64,000 bases of DNA from Natrinema halophilum (lineage in GTDB: Archaea > Halobacteriota > Halobacteria > Halobacteriales > Natrialbaceae), in assembly GCF_013402815.2 (NCBI RefSeq), contig NZ_CP058601.1:1612001-1676000 (forward strand). Direction: 5' to 3'. The notes beneath the pieces were generated by a model that was not told the DNA's origin, searched no databases, and worked only from the letters and a program-made list of their open reading frames with translations. Positions 16,059-24,517 of the stretch are shown in pieces; the stretch's first letter is position 1, and each line of letters begins with the position of its first letter. The translations under genes were made by a program, and so were the position numbers.

Positions 16059-16517
16059 ATGAGCCTTCGCGTCGCGGTTGCCGCGCCGTTCATCCAGAAC
16101 GGAACCCGCCGACTCAAGGAAAACGAGTTCGTCGTCGCCCTCTCGCTCGACCGGGACTGGTTCTCCCCCGATCAGTCCAAACGGTTGATCGACGTTGCAA
16201 CTCGGGACGGACTGCTGGAGCGCAACGGCGACGGTCTCACCGTCACGTTCGATCCCGCCAGTGTGACTGTGCCAGAGGAGTTCGTCCCGGACGAAGACCT
16301 CTTACAGGAACGCTCCGCGTTCGAACGCGTCCTCGATTCGCTGGTCGCCGACGGGATGGAAAAACACGAAGCCGTCGGCGCGATCAACACCCTCCAGCAG
16401 GACCTGGGTTTGACAATCGAGGCCGCCGCGGTCGTCTACGCTCGCCGCGAGGGCCTCGCGATCGACGACCTCGCACCGATCGCTCGTGAGGCGATCCTCG
16501 AAGCCGAAGACGGTTAA
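16059..16517 (+). CDS. DUF2240 family protein
   Basis: The 152-residue protein matches the haloarchaeal DUF2240 pattern: MSLRVAVAAPF, a winged-helix-like half with DRDWFSPDQSKRLID, and a helical C-terminal half (VGAINTLQQDLGLTIEAAAVVYARREG). The function of the family is unknown. The domain shape suggests nucleic-acid or protein binding. It is followed 25 bp later by another small gene on the same strand, so the two may form a pair. Confidence 0.8.
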   Translation: MSLRVAVAAPFIQNGTRRLKENEFVVALSLDRDWFSPDQSKRLIDVATRDGLLERNGDGLTVTFDPASVTVPEEFVPDEDLLQERSAFERVLDSLVADGMEKHEAVGAINTLQQDLGLTIEAAAVVYARREGLAIDDLAPIAREAILEAEDG

Positions 16518-16541
16518 TCCACAGCGTACCGACCGACGTGC

Positions 16542-16934
16542 ATGGTCGAGGAACGGATCACCGACGGTCACCGAATCGCACAGTTGCTCGCTTCGGAGGT
16601 TGACGGTCGCGAAGACGGCGAACTCGAGTATTTCTCCGTTACGAACGCGGACCGAGACGTTCAACCGACGGCTGACGGCGCTCGCGCATACGACGTCGTT
16701 CGTCGGAAGAAGCGGATCGCTCGTGCGTTCGTCCACGAAGAGAGGGCACACCTCGAGTTCGAGGTGAGACAGGACGTGGCAACCGAGGCAGCATCGGACG
16801 TTGATCTGCGGGTACGGCCGAAAGCATCGACGCCTCCCCGGACGCTCGTATTCGTCGAGAGCGGGGCGGAGGTCAAGCGAGCGACCGACGTATTACAGGC
16901 TGTGAGTCGAGCACTCGAGAACACCGATGCGTAG
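16542..16934 (+). CDS. conserved haloarchaeal protein, function unknown
   Basis: The 130-residue alpha/beta protein has an even spread of acidic residues and no transmembrane segment. Helical N-terminus (HRIAQLLASEV), a beta-rich middle (YFSVTNADRDV, ARAFVHEERAHLEFEV) and a C-terminal helix (VKRATDVLQAVSRAL) suggest a folded domain. No family was recognised. Its closeness to the DUF2240 gene suggests co-transcription. Confidence 0.65.
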   Translation: MVEERITDGHRIAQLLASEVDGREDGELEYFSVTNADRDVQPTADGARAYDVVRRKKRIARAFVHEERAHLEFEVRQDVATEAASDVDLRVRPKASTPPRTLVFVESGAEVKRATDVLQAVSRALENTDA

Positions 16935-16949
16935 CGCGACCTGTCAAAT

Positions 16950-17495
16950 TCAGTTGTAGAGCGTTTCACACGCTACATCTATGTGGATCGACCCCGTCGC
17001 AGCCACGGACACTACACAGCCGGAGTACTGAAACTGGGCAGCTATCGTCCCGCCGTTCTGTGGCGGGGCCTGACTTACTATGTCTTCGAGCGCCTCGGGG
17101 TCAACGACATCGTATAGCGGCTCCATAGCCGTCGGTTCGTCGTCCGTCGTGGCGGCTACTGCCTCGACGATCGATAGGCACAACGGACGGTCGCCCCCCC
17201 ACGCGAGAACGGTACCGTCGGGATCGGCAGGTTCCAAATCGTCGATCGGCGAGACGGTTATCGTTCCGTTACTGCGGACGACGACGTGGTGGTTTACGTA
17301 CCTGAACTCGAGTCGGCCGGGATTGTCCTCTCGACCACCGAAGAGTCGCTCCAATGCGTCAGGGTCGATTTCCCCGTACAGGGGTGGAAGCGCTGTAGCG
17401 GACGTGCCAACGGAAGCAGCTACTTTTCTCACCGTCCGCTCGCCGATCTGTGTGTATCCCGATGTGGACGGCGGGCTCGTAACTTTTTCAGACAT
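16950..17495 (-). CDS. tandem HalOD1 output-domain protein
   Basis: The 181 residues contain two HalOD1-type units in a row. Unit 1 is about 36-82: LPPLYGEIDPDALERLF, then LEFRYVNHHVVVRSNGTITV. Unit 2 is about 123-175: MEPLYDVVDPEALEDIV, then FQYSGCVVSVAATGSIHI. HalOD1 is a haloarchaeal domain proposed as an output module of signalling systems, usually single. Nothing else (no receiver, no helix-turn-helix) is present. The C-terminal unit has Cys residues in the strand region. It is convergent with the gene ending at 16934. Confidence 0.8.
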   Translation of the reverse strand: MSEKVTSPPSTSGYTQIGERTVRKVAASVGTSATALPPLYGEIDPDALERLFGGREDNPGRLEFRYVNHHVVVRSNGTITVSPIDDLEPADPDGTVLAWGGDRPLCLSIVEAVAATTDDEPTAMEPLYDVVDPEALEDIVSQAPPQNGGTIAAQFQYSGCVVSVAATGSIHIDVACETLYN

Positions 17496-17652
17496 CGATG
17501 TTCTACCCCTTCTAGTTGACTGCTTCCGATAGTGATGATGGCTAAATGAGTGCCCCCTGGGGAGAACGATGGTTCAATGGCTAGAGGACGTTCGAATCGA
17601 GACGCCGTATCCCCGAAAATCTGGAAAAGCAGTGAGTTGGTGGCCCGAACTG

Positions 17653-20415
17653 TTACTGCGGGCTCTCCTCATCGTCGTAGAGGAGACCGAGCAGTTTCCG
17701 GAGACTGGCACGGAGATGATTGCTGACCGTTGGTCCGGAGACGTCGAGTGCGTCGGCTATCTCCGTCCCCGTTCGCTTGCGCGGCGTCTCGAAATACCCG
17801 CTGAAGTAGGCTGTCTGCAGAACTTCGCGCTGGCGAGCCGTCAACCGTTCCTCGACGGCCGTCGCGAACACATCCTCGGATCGGTCCGATCGTTCACGTT
17901 CACGGCTGGCGACTAACTCCGTCGACGGATACTCCCGCTGCAAGAGGTCGACGAACTCCCGGATATCGTTGTCGCCCGACAGCTCGACGCGAAGCCGTCC
18001 CCCGTCTTGCGTCATCGTAAACGATCGCGGTACTGCGCCTCGGTCGAGAAGCCAGAACTGGAAGCTTTCGTCGGTAATTATACTCTCGAACAGGTGTGAA
18101 CTGTCATCAGACGAAATCAATTGGCTGTTCTGTACGGCGACCTGGCGGTCGACGAACTTCAGATACGTTTCGGGCGATGCTCCCTCGATCCGATAGTACA
18201 CCCGGTACTGGCCTTCACCGGCGGGCACGATGTTCTCGAGGCGATACTCGCGACCAGGTTCCTGGTCGACGAATTCCTTCAACGGATGGCCCGAGAAGTC
18301 GATCGTAAATTCGAGTTTGACGACGGTATCGCTCACCAGCGCCTGTTTGCTCTCGACCGCGTTGATGGCGTGGCCGACCGTTTCGCCGAGTTCGATGAGA
18401 ACCTGTCGTTCGATACCGTCGAAGAGTTCCGGCTGATCGGAATACACCGTGAGGACGCCGTAGAGACTGTCCCGATAGGTGAGTGGAATCGAAATCGCGG
18501 ACCGATAGCCTCTTCGGAGGGCTTTCTCCCGCCACGCTTCGTGCGGTGGATCGGTGAGGAGATCGCTTTCGATGACCGGCTCCCGTTTGTGCACCGCCGT
18601 TTCCGCTGGCCCCTCGGATTCACTACGAGCCCCAGCGAACGAGAGCGATTCCAGAAATCCCTGTTGGTGTCCCCCCGACTCCCGGGGATCGACTTCGTTC
18701 GTGGCCGAGTCGTATTCGCCGATCCAGGCGAAGGTGTACGTATCTCCCGCCGTGAGCTTCTCGCACACCGCCTGTTCGATCTCGGTTCGATTCGAGGCTG
18801 AAACGAGAACCTGGTCGATACTCCTGACCACGTTGTTGATCCGGTTCAACCGGTTGAGCGATTCGTTCTGTTCCTCGAGGAGTTCGTCCCGATTCTGGAG
18901 GCTCTTCTCGCGGTCGATGCGGTCGAACGTTCGTCGAACGTCCTCCGCAACGGTCTGTACGAACTCCACATCGAGCGACGACGAACCCGCGATGAGCACT
19001 CCGTGTCGACCCAGGGGATGGACGATCAGTTCGGCACTCGTCTCGGTGTCGTCCAGGTAGGGTGAGGGATTGTCGACAACCGTCGGCTCGCCGCTCGTAA
19101 ACACGTCCCAGGCGGTCCCATCTTCCTGATCGAGGAAGTCGGAGACGTTCAGGTCGGTTCGCGCTGCGTCAGATTGCGCGACTGGGCGGAGTGTCCCTTG
19201 CTCTCCGATGAGCGCGATGGCCGCGAGAGGGAGGTGGAGACGTTCCTGTGTCGCTTCGGTGAGGATATCACAGATCTCCTGTTTCGACTCGACCTCCATA
19301 CACCGGGAGAGAGTGTCGTTCAGGCCGGCGATCCGTTCCTCGTGGCGCTTGCGGTCGGAGATATCCTGGAAGTAAAACGCTAGGCCGCCGTCAGGTTCGG
19401 GGTAGACTTCGACGTGGAACCACCTCTTGAGTTGGGCAAAGTACTCCTCGATAGTCGCCGGTTCGCGCGTTTCCATCACCTCGTGGTACACCTCCTCCCA
19501 GCGCGTTCCGAGTCCCTCGTCGAACACGTCCCAGAAGTGCTTTCCCAGCAGGTTCGCTTCGTCCATTTCGTAAATCTCTTCGGCTCGGTCGTCGACCAGC
19601 GTAAAGCGCCAGTCCTCGTCCACTTCGACGACCGCGTCCGTCATCCGATCGATGATCGTCTGGCGTTCGCGCTCGCGTTCTTTTCGGGTCGTGATGTCGT
19701 GTCCTTCAGCGACCAATCGCGTTACCGTCCCGTTCTCGTCGATGATCGGCCGTATCGAGAAATCGATGACGAGTTCCTGGTCCTCACCCTGGACGCGTAT
19801 TTCGTCGCGGAACTGCTCGCCGTCTCGTCCGCGGTCGATCGCCTCCCGAACCGTCTCTCGGGCCGTCTCGGACGACTGCACCCAGTACGTTTCCTCGAGT
19901 GGCTTTCCGACGACGTCTTCCCGGTCGAGCCCGCCGAAATAAAGCGCCGTCTCGTTTGCCTCGAGAACGGTTCCGTCCGGTTCGAGGAGCCCCGAAAACT
20001 GGAACGTGTTATTGAAAATCGATTCGAAGCGATGTTCGCGCCGCTTTTCTTCCGTGATATCTTCGACGAACCCGAGAAAGACCCGGTCTGGTGTTTCGGT
20101 AATGATGGTACCGTACGCTTTGACGATGATTTCGCTTCCATCTTTCCGCACCCCTCTGTGTTCCGTCGGAAGGCTCTCGTCTGTCCCTCGTGCGAGCGCG
20201 TCCATATTTTCTCGTAGCGCCTGCTGGCCTTGCTCGGCGAGAACAACGAGCGGTGACGTTCCGACTAGTTCCGCCTGAGAGTAGCCGAACATGTCGGCAA
20301 ACCGTTGGTTAACGTAGGAAAACTCATCGTTCCGGATTTCGAAGATTCCGCCGTTGAGCTCCTCTATGAGAGCTTTGTAACCCGTCTCCGTCGCGTGGCG
20401 TGTGTTTTCATTCAT
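17653..20415 (-). CDS. Bat-like PAS/GAF sensor with HTH_10 DNA-binding domain
   Basis: The start at ATG 20415 (MNENTRH) gives 920 residues; an upstream Met at 20433 adds six. The order is PAS about 10-130, PAS about 135-255, PAS about 255-370 (DVFDEGLG type), two GAF-like domains about 375-690, the Bat-associated domain about 705-840, and HTH_10 about 855-915 (LTARQREVLQTAYFSGYF ... TGTEIADALDVSGPTVSNHLR). There is no kinase or receiver, so this is a one-component regulator in which ligand or redox sensing is coupled directly to DNA binding. The prototype Bat controls bacterio-opsin in response to light and oxygen; the targets here are unknown. Confidence 0.88.
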   Translation of the reverse strand: MNENTRHATETGYKALIEELNGGIFEIRNDEFSYVNQRFADMFGYSQAELVGTSPLVVLAEQGQQALRENMDALARGTDESLPTEHRGVRKDGSEIIVKAYGTIITETPDRVFLGFVEDITEEKRREHRFESIFNNTFQFSGLLEPDGTVLEANETALYFGGLDREDVVGKPLEETYWVQSSETARETVREAIDRGRDGEQFRDEIRVQGEDQELVIDFSIRPIIDENGTVTRLVAEGHDITTRKERERERQTIIDRMTDAVVEVDEDWRFTLVDDRAEEIYEMDEANLLGKHFWDVFDEGLGTRWEEVYHEVMETREPATIEEYFAQLKRWFHVEVYPEPDGGLAFYFQDISDRKRHEERIAGLNDTLSRCMEVESKQEICDILTEATQERLHLPLAAIALIGEQGTLRPVAQSDAARTDLNVSDFLDQEDGTAWDVFTSGEPTVVDNPSPYLDDTETSAELIVHPLGRHGVLIAGSSSLDVEFVQTVAEDVRRTFDRIDREKSLQNRDELLEEQNESLNRLNRINNVVRSIDQVLVSASNRTEIEQAVCEKLTAGDTYTFAWIGEYDSATNEVDPRESGGHQQGFLESLSFAGARSESEGPAETAVHKREPVIESDLLTDPPHEAWREKALRRGYRSAISIPLTYRDSLYGVLTVYSDQPELFDGIERQVLIELGETVGHAINAVESKQALVSDTVVKLEFTIDFSGHPLKEFVDQEPGREYRLENIVPAGEGQYRVYYRIEGASPETYLKFVDRQVAVQNSQLISSDDSSHLFESIITDESFQFWLLDRGAVPRSFTMTQDGGRLRVELSGDNDIREFVDLLQREYPSTELVASRERERSDRSEDVFATAVEERLTARQREVLQTAYFSGYFETPRKRTGTEIADALDVSGPTVSNHLRASLRKLLGLLYDDEESPQ

Positions 20416-21125
20416 ATATAGAAACGTGAGCATCGCAAGGAGAGCGGGGCGCTGAAAATCTCTGACCGTGATCGGAGTCCGTTTCTGTGAGTACGTTACG
20501 GGTAGGTGTCTGCCGTGGGACCGAGTCGTGAATTCGGAAAAATGGCTTCAGTGCGACGCGAGGACGGTCCTCTATCACTGCGGCAGTTCCGTTCGATCGA
20601 CGGCAGTTGACGGACATCTGACTCCCTACCGTCCCTGGAGCGAACGATAGTGGGCGAAACGGAGAGGAACGATACCTCGCGATCGTCGCTCCGTTCATGT
20701 GTGCGACGGGATTCGTATCGACCGAGCAAGATGCGTCGCGGTTCGTCGAGTCATGTGCATACACGTTCCATCGACCTCTCGAGAGAAATTGCAGGTGGCA
20801 CTCAATAAGTTGGGTACTCCGTTCTGATTGCGTATCAGGCAAAACGGTTGTTCCCAAATACTGAGGTATACCGACGAAAAAGCGGCGAAGCTCACGCCAC
20901 CATAGAACGCGTATCTGGAACATCGACTGGCGATCGGCGTGATAACCCCAAAATGGCGGCTACAGAATTCGTACGTGTTCGGATTCTGAGACGTGACGGT
21001 CCGCTCATGACACAGACGTGTGAGTTATCTACCACTCCGACACAGCGTCGTGGTCCGATCGGTGTGGTGTCATCGCGCATGCGAGTGAGACGACGATCAC
21101 AGGCACGGCCCGGGCCCGATCCTGC
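20416..21125. other. long intergenic region, no supported gene
   Basis: About 710 bp upstream of the Bat-like gene and downstream of the HAD gene. ORFs on both strands (e.g. 20848-21228 plus, 20408-20923 minus) have Arg/Ser-rich, domain-free translations and no consistent acidic bias. It may contain the regulator's promoter or an old gene remnant that I cannot identify. Confidence 0.35.
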
Positions 21126-21821
21126 TCAGCGGCTCTTCCGAAATGCGCGGCCAACTCGCCCGCACTGCGTCTCGAGTTCGGTGGCAACGTTCGGCACCGC
21201 AGTCGCGACCGCGCTCTGCTCGACGTGAGCGACGGCACGAGGGTCGGGTTCAGGGCCGGTTTCGAGCAGCACCTGAATCGCAGCCATCCCTGCCTCAGTC
21301 GCACCCCGAATGTCCGCTTCGACCTCGTCACCGACGTAAACCGCCTCGGCAAGTGGGACGTCCAGTTCGTCTACGACTGCTTCGAACGCGCGAGGGTCTG
21401 GTTTTCCGGCTTCGAGTTCCCCGGTGACCAGTGCGGCATCGAAGGCGTCCTCCCAGCCCAGGGTTTCGAGTTTGTCGCGCTGGGCGCGGATCGGACCGTT
21501 CGTCAGCAAACCGACCCGATACTCGTCGCGAAGATCCGAAAGCATGGCTTCTACGCCCGGTAACGGCTCGAGGTCGTCGGCGATCGTCTCGCGGTAGACC
21601 CTCGCAACGGCTGCCGGATCGACGTCGCTTTGACCGAGTAGATCTTCGAAGATCGGCTCGCGCGTTTCGGTCGTGAGGTTCCGGCGATGGGCGGCGAGAT
21701 ACTCCTCGCGGGTAAGCGCCGGCGCTCCCGTGGCGGCCGTGACCTCCTCGAGGATGGTCGCCCGGTCGCGTCGAGGAACCGCCAGCGTGTAATCGAGGTC
21801 AAAGACGACCGCCCGTGGCAT
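21126..21821 (-). CDS. HAD family hydrolase (phosphatase-like)
   Basis: ATG 21821 (MPRAVVFDLDYTL) places the catalytic DxD (D8, D10) at the normal distance from the start; an upstream Met at 21866 adds 15 residues without match. The 231-residue protein has motif II in LLTNGP, motif III Lys in AGKPDP and motif IV in YVGDEVEADI. The cap is helical, as in the pyrophosphatase/phosphoglycolate phosphatase group. The substrate is uncertain. It lies next to the truncated antiporter gene. Confidence 0.85.
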   Translation of the reverse strand: MPRAVVFDLDYTLAVPRRDRATILEEVTAATGAPALTREEYLAAHRRNLTTETREPIFEDLLGQSDVDPAAVARVYRETIADDLEPLPGVEAMLSDLRDEYRVGLLTNGPIRAQRDKLETLGWEDAFDAALVTGELEAGKPDPRAFEAVVDELDVPLAEAVYVGDEVEADIRGATEAGMAAIQVLLETGPEPDPRAVAHVEQSAVATAVPNVATELETQCGRVGRAFRKSR

Positions 21822-21902
21822 AGGCGTGACAGGGGGCTCGAAGAGGTTGAAGCTATCCCTTCCCAACCGGCGGTACTTCGGCCGGCACCGACAGTAGCCG
21901 GA

Positions 21903-22660
21903 TCAATCCTCGTTCGACCGAGCGGTCACACCGCGGTTGTGCTCGAGCAGCGAGACGGCGACGGGTTCGATCCATCCGGAATACTGCATGAGCGAAGTGC
22001 CGAGGATGCTCATGACGAGGACGTAGCCGACCGTAAACGCGTAGATCGTCTGGGCAGACTCCGCGGCGATGCCACTGCCCGCCCCGGAGAGCGCGAGGCT
22101 TGCGATGATCAGCGAGAACTCGCCGCGAGTGGTCATCCCAAGTCCGACCCTGAGCGACCGGCGATCGTCGAGGTCGTAGATACGCCCGCCGAGGTAGCCG
22201 CTGACGACCTTCGTCGGCGTCGTCACGACCACGGCGGCGATCGTCACGAGTATCGAGAGCGTGAACAGTTCCGGATCGGTGACGAGGCCGATCCAGAAGA
22301 AAAAGATCGCCGCGAAGGCGTCCCGGAGCGGCTCGAGGAGTCGTTCGAGATCGTGGACGTGGTCGGTCGCCGAAACGGCCATACCGACGAAGAACGCCGC
22401 GACGGCCTCGCTGACACCCAGCGCGAGCGCGATCCCGGCGACGAGGATCGTGACGCCGAGTGCGCGGACGACGAGGAACTCGTTGGTGGTGACGTCGAGG
22501 AAACGCTGGAAGAAGTCGGTCCCGAACGCGACGAGCGCGAGGAGAGCGAGAATGACGCCGGCCGCGATCGCGATTTGACCCGCGGCCTCACCGACGGTGC
22601 CGCCGCCAAGGACGAGCGCGGACGCGATGGCCCCCTCAGGGATTCGCGCCGCCTGATCGC
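21903..22660 (-). pseudogene. 5'-truncated Kef-type cation:proton antiporter
   Basis: One continuous frame encodes the C-terminal half of a Kef/NhaP-type antiporter: IASALVLGGGTVGEAAGQIAIA, then TNEFLVVRALGVTILVAG, FFVGMAVSATDHVHDLE, IFFFWIGLVTDPELF and a C-terminal MTTRGEFSLIIASLAL core with VMSILGTSLMQYSGW. No ATG, GTG or TTG occurs in frame before 22382, and upstream of about 22660 the frame runs into methylglyoxal synthase. The N-terminal helices that a roughly 400-residue family member needs are missing. It looks like a deletion that joined mgsA to the middle of this gene. A short product from ATG 22382 is possible but would lack half of the transporter. Confidence 0.75.
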
Positions 22661-22696
22661 GACTGTCGTGGTGGGACAGGCGTCGGTTCCGATGTG

Positions 22697-23065
22697 CTAC
22701 TCCGCCAGCCCCTCGATGAGAAACGACGCGGAGGCGAGGTTCGTCGCGATCGCGGTGTCGTGAACGTCACAGATCCGCAACAGAGCCGAAATGTCGGGCT
22801 CGTGAGGCTGGGCCCGGAGTGGGTCCCGAAGGAACACGATGCCGTCGAGTTCGCCCGCCGCGACCTCCGCGCCGATCATCAGATCCCCGCCGAGCGGTCC
22901 CGACTCCTTCCGTTCGACCTCGAGGTCCGTCCCTTCGAGCAGCCGTTTGCCCGTGGTACCGGTCGCGATCAGATCGTACTCCTGCAGTTGCGTTTCGTGG
23001 GTCCGTGCGAATTCGATGAGCTCCGGCTTCGTTTCGTCGTGGGCGATCAGCGCGATGCGCGTCAT
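22697..23065 (-). CDS. mgsA: methylglyoxal synthase
   Basis: The start is ATG 23065 (MTRIALIAHDETKPEL); a GTG two codons upstream is possible. The 122-residue protein carries the methylglyoxal synthase marks: AHDETK near the N-terminus, the GTTGKRL phosphate-binding loop, a SGPLGGDLMIGAEVA block with the catalytic Asp (GGD), FLRDPL and PHEPDISALLR with the His. It turns dihydroxyacetone phosphate into methylglyoxal and phosphate, a bypass of lower glycolysis. The remnant antiporter starts a few dozen bases after it, probably a deletion junction. Confidence 0.9.
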   Translation of the reverse strand: MTRIALIAHDETKPELIEFARTHETQLQEYDLIATGTTGKRLLEGTDLEVERKESGPLGGDLMIGAEVAAGELDGIVFLRDPLRAQPHEPDISALLRICDVHDTAIATNLASASFLIEGLAE

Positions 23066-23159
23066 ACTCACCTGTCAACGTCGCGGAGGTTAAGCGCTCG
23101 TCTGCCGGACGAGGGTCCTCGTACCGCCGGGACGAGAACGCCGGCGGGCTCCGACGAGA

Positions 23160-23879
23160 TTAGAACTCCTCGACGTGGGGTCGGACGTCCAGTTCGAGCG
23201 TCCATGCCGATCGGTCCTGCTCGACGAGCTGCCAGTACGAGTCGGCGATCGCGTCAGGGTCGAGGAACTCGTCCCCGTCACGGTCGGGCTGAGACTCGCG
23301 AACTCGCGGCGGTTCGATCTGACCGTCGATGACGACGTGGGCGACGTGGATCCCCAGGGGACCGAGCTCTCGTGCCATCGATTCTGCCATCCCGCGGACG
23401 GCGAACTTGGCCGCGCTGAAGCCGATCGCACCTCCGCGGCCACGAACCGCCGAGGTCGCACCGGTGAAGATGATCGTCCCGCCATCACCGCCATCACCAC
23501 CGTCGTCGTCGAGCATGTCTTCGATAGCCGTCTGCGAACACAGTAGCGCGCCGTAGGCGGAGACACGCCACGCCCGTTCGAACTCCTCGGGCGAGATGTC
23601 CCGCAGGCCCGACCAGGCCCCGCCGCTCGCGTGATTGACGAGGATGTCGACAGGACCGTACGCGTCCCGAACCTCCTCGAACCCCGCTTCGACCCGCTCG
23701 GGATCGGTGACGTCCGTCGGCACAGCGAGTGCGTCGTCGCCCAGGTCAGCCGCCAATTCCTCGAGGTAGTCCGCCGAGCGGGCGAACAGCCCTACCCGAC
23801 AGCCCTCGGCGACGAATTTCCGCGCCAGCGATTCTCCGAGTCCTGGACCGACGCCTGCGATCACGGCCGTGTCTGCCAT
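23160..23879 (-). CDS. short-chain dehydrogenase/reductase family protein lacking the usual catalytic Tyr
   Basis: ATG 23879 (MADTAVIAGVGPG) sets the Rossmann glycine motif GVGPGLG at 9-15. The 239-residue SDR fold has VNHASGG (81-87) and K158 of the YxxxK site, but the Tyr position is Phe (F154 in GFSAAKFA). The usual Ser 13 residues earlier is Ala, with S143 nearby. An acidic Asp/Gly loop (125-134) is an unusual insert. The family reduces or oxidises carbonyl and hydroxyl groups with NAD(P); this member may be inactive or use a different mechanism. Its 5' end lies next to the DehI relic. Confidence 0.8.
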   Translation of the reverse strand: MADTAVIAGVGPGLGESLARKFVAEGCRVGLFARSADYLEELAADLGDDALAVPTDVTDPERVEAGFEEVRDAYGPVDILVNHASGGAWSGLRDISPEEFERAWRVSAYGALLCSQTAIEDMLDDDGGDGGDGGTIIFTGATSAVRGRGGAIGFSAAKFAVRGMAESMARELGPLGIHVAHVVIDGQIEPPRVRESQPDRDGDEFLDPDAIADSYWQLVEQDRSAWTLELDVRPHVEEF

Positions 23880-23921
23880 GGGACGAACAACGGTCGCGCC
23901 CCTCAAAACCCTGTTCGCTGT

Positions 23922-24302
23922 CTAGAGCGATCGTTCGCCGGCAGCATCGAGCGTCGCCGCGTAAACGACGATGGCATGAAGGACCGCGTCGACGGCTCCC
24001 CGGTTGAACGAGCGCACGTAGTTTTGGAGGTCCCCGACCGTCGCATCGTCGAAGCCCCGTTCAGCAAGATCCGACGGGGAAAGCCGAGGAACGTACGAAA
24101 GGCGCTCGAGGTGATCGTCTACGGTCACATCGGCGCGTCACACCCGCGATCGAACGCACCGCTTTCGAAGATTGGCTCGAGGTCGTTCCACGCCGGTTCG
24201 AGGAACGCCGGCCACTGTGCGAGACACCGATGGATACTCGGCAGTCCGGCCTCGAGGCCGTGGAAGTCGCTGATCTCGTCGACGGTCTGATGTAATTGAT
24301 AC
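23922..24302 (-). pseudogene. frameshifted fragment of DehI-type 2-haloacid dehalogenase
   Basis: Two in-order pieces in different frames resemble the DehI family. The first is YQLHQTVDEISDF ... WPAFLEPAWNDLEPIFESGAFDRG (about 24300-24135). The second is VDDHLERLSYVPRLSPSDL ... NYVRSFNRGAVDAVLHAIV (about 24122-23922). A one-base shift near 24125 and stops between them prevent translation, and the first half of the family protein (a duplicated-domain dehalogenase) is absent. A 25-bp tandem repeat lies exactly where the N-terminal part should be. The family hydrolyses D- and L-2-haloacids; assignment rests on general helix pattern, hence moderate confidence. Confidence 0.6.
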
Positions 24303-24402
24303 GTTCCGTCTCGACCGAGTTTGCCGTGTCCCGTCTCGACCGAGTTTGATGTGTCCCGTCTCGACCGAGTTTGCCGTGTCCCGTCTCGACCGAGTGCTCG
24401 AG
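24303..24402. repeat. four tandem copies of a 25-bp repeat
   Basis: Copies start at 24303, 24328, 24353 and 24378. The unit is about GTCCCGTCTCGACCGAGTTT plus TGCCGT, with two-base differences (GCCGT or GATGT) and a changed end in copy 4. There are no spacers, so it is not a CRISPR. It lies between the DehI relic and the AI-2E family gene. Confidence 0.9.
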
Positions 24403-24517
24403 GCCGCGTGTACGCACCGGAGATCAATTACGATAGCTCGGCGTGACGGTCACGGGACGAGTACCGTGTTCCGTATCGAAACTGGCGCTTTTCCGGTTCG
24501 GAACCATGTGGTGGACT

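Noticed and set aside
20848-21228. 126-residue plus-strand ORF left of the HAD gene
   Set aside because: Arg/Thr-rich translation with no recognisable fold, and overlapping the HAD gene's 3' end.
24303-24402. CRISPR array
   Set aside because: The four copies are directly adjacent with no spacers and no cas gene is near; same reasoning for 30211-30290.
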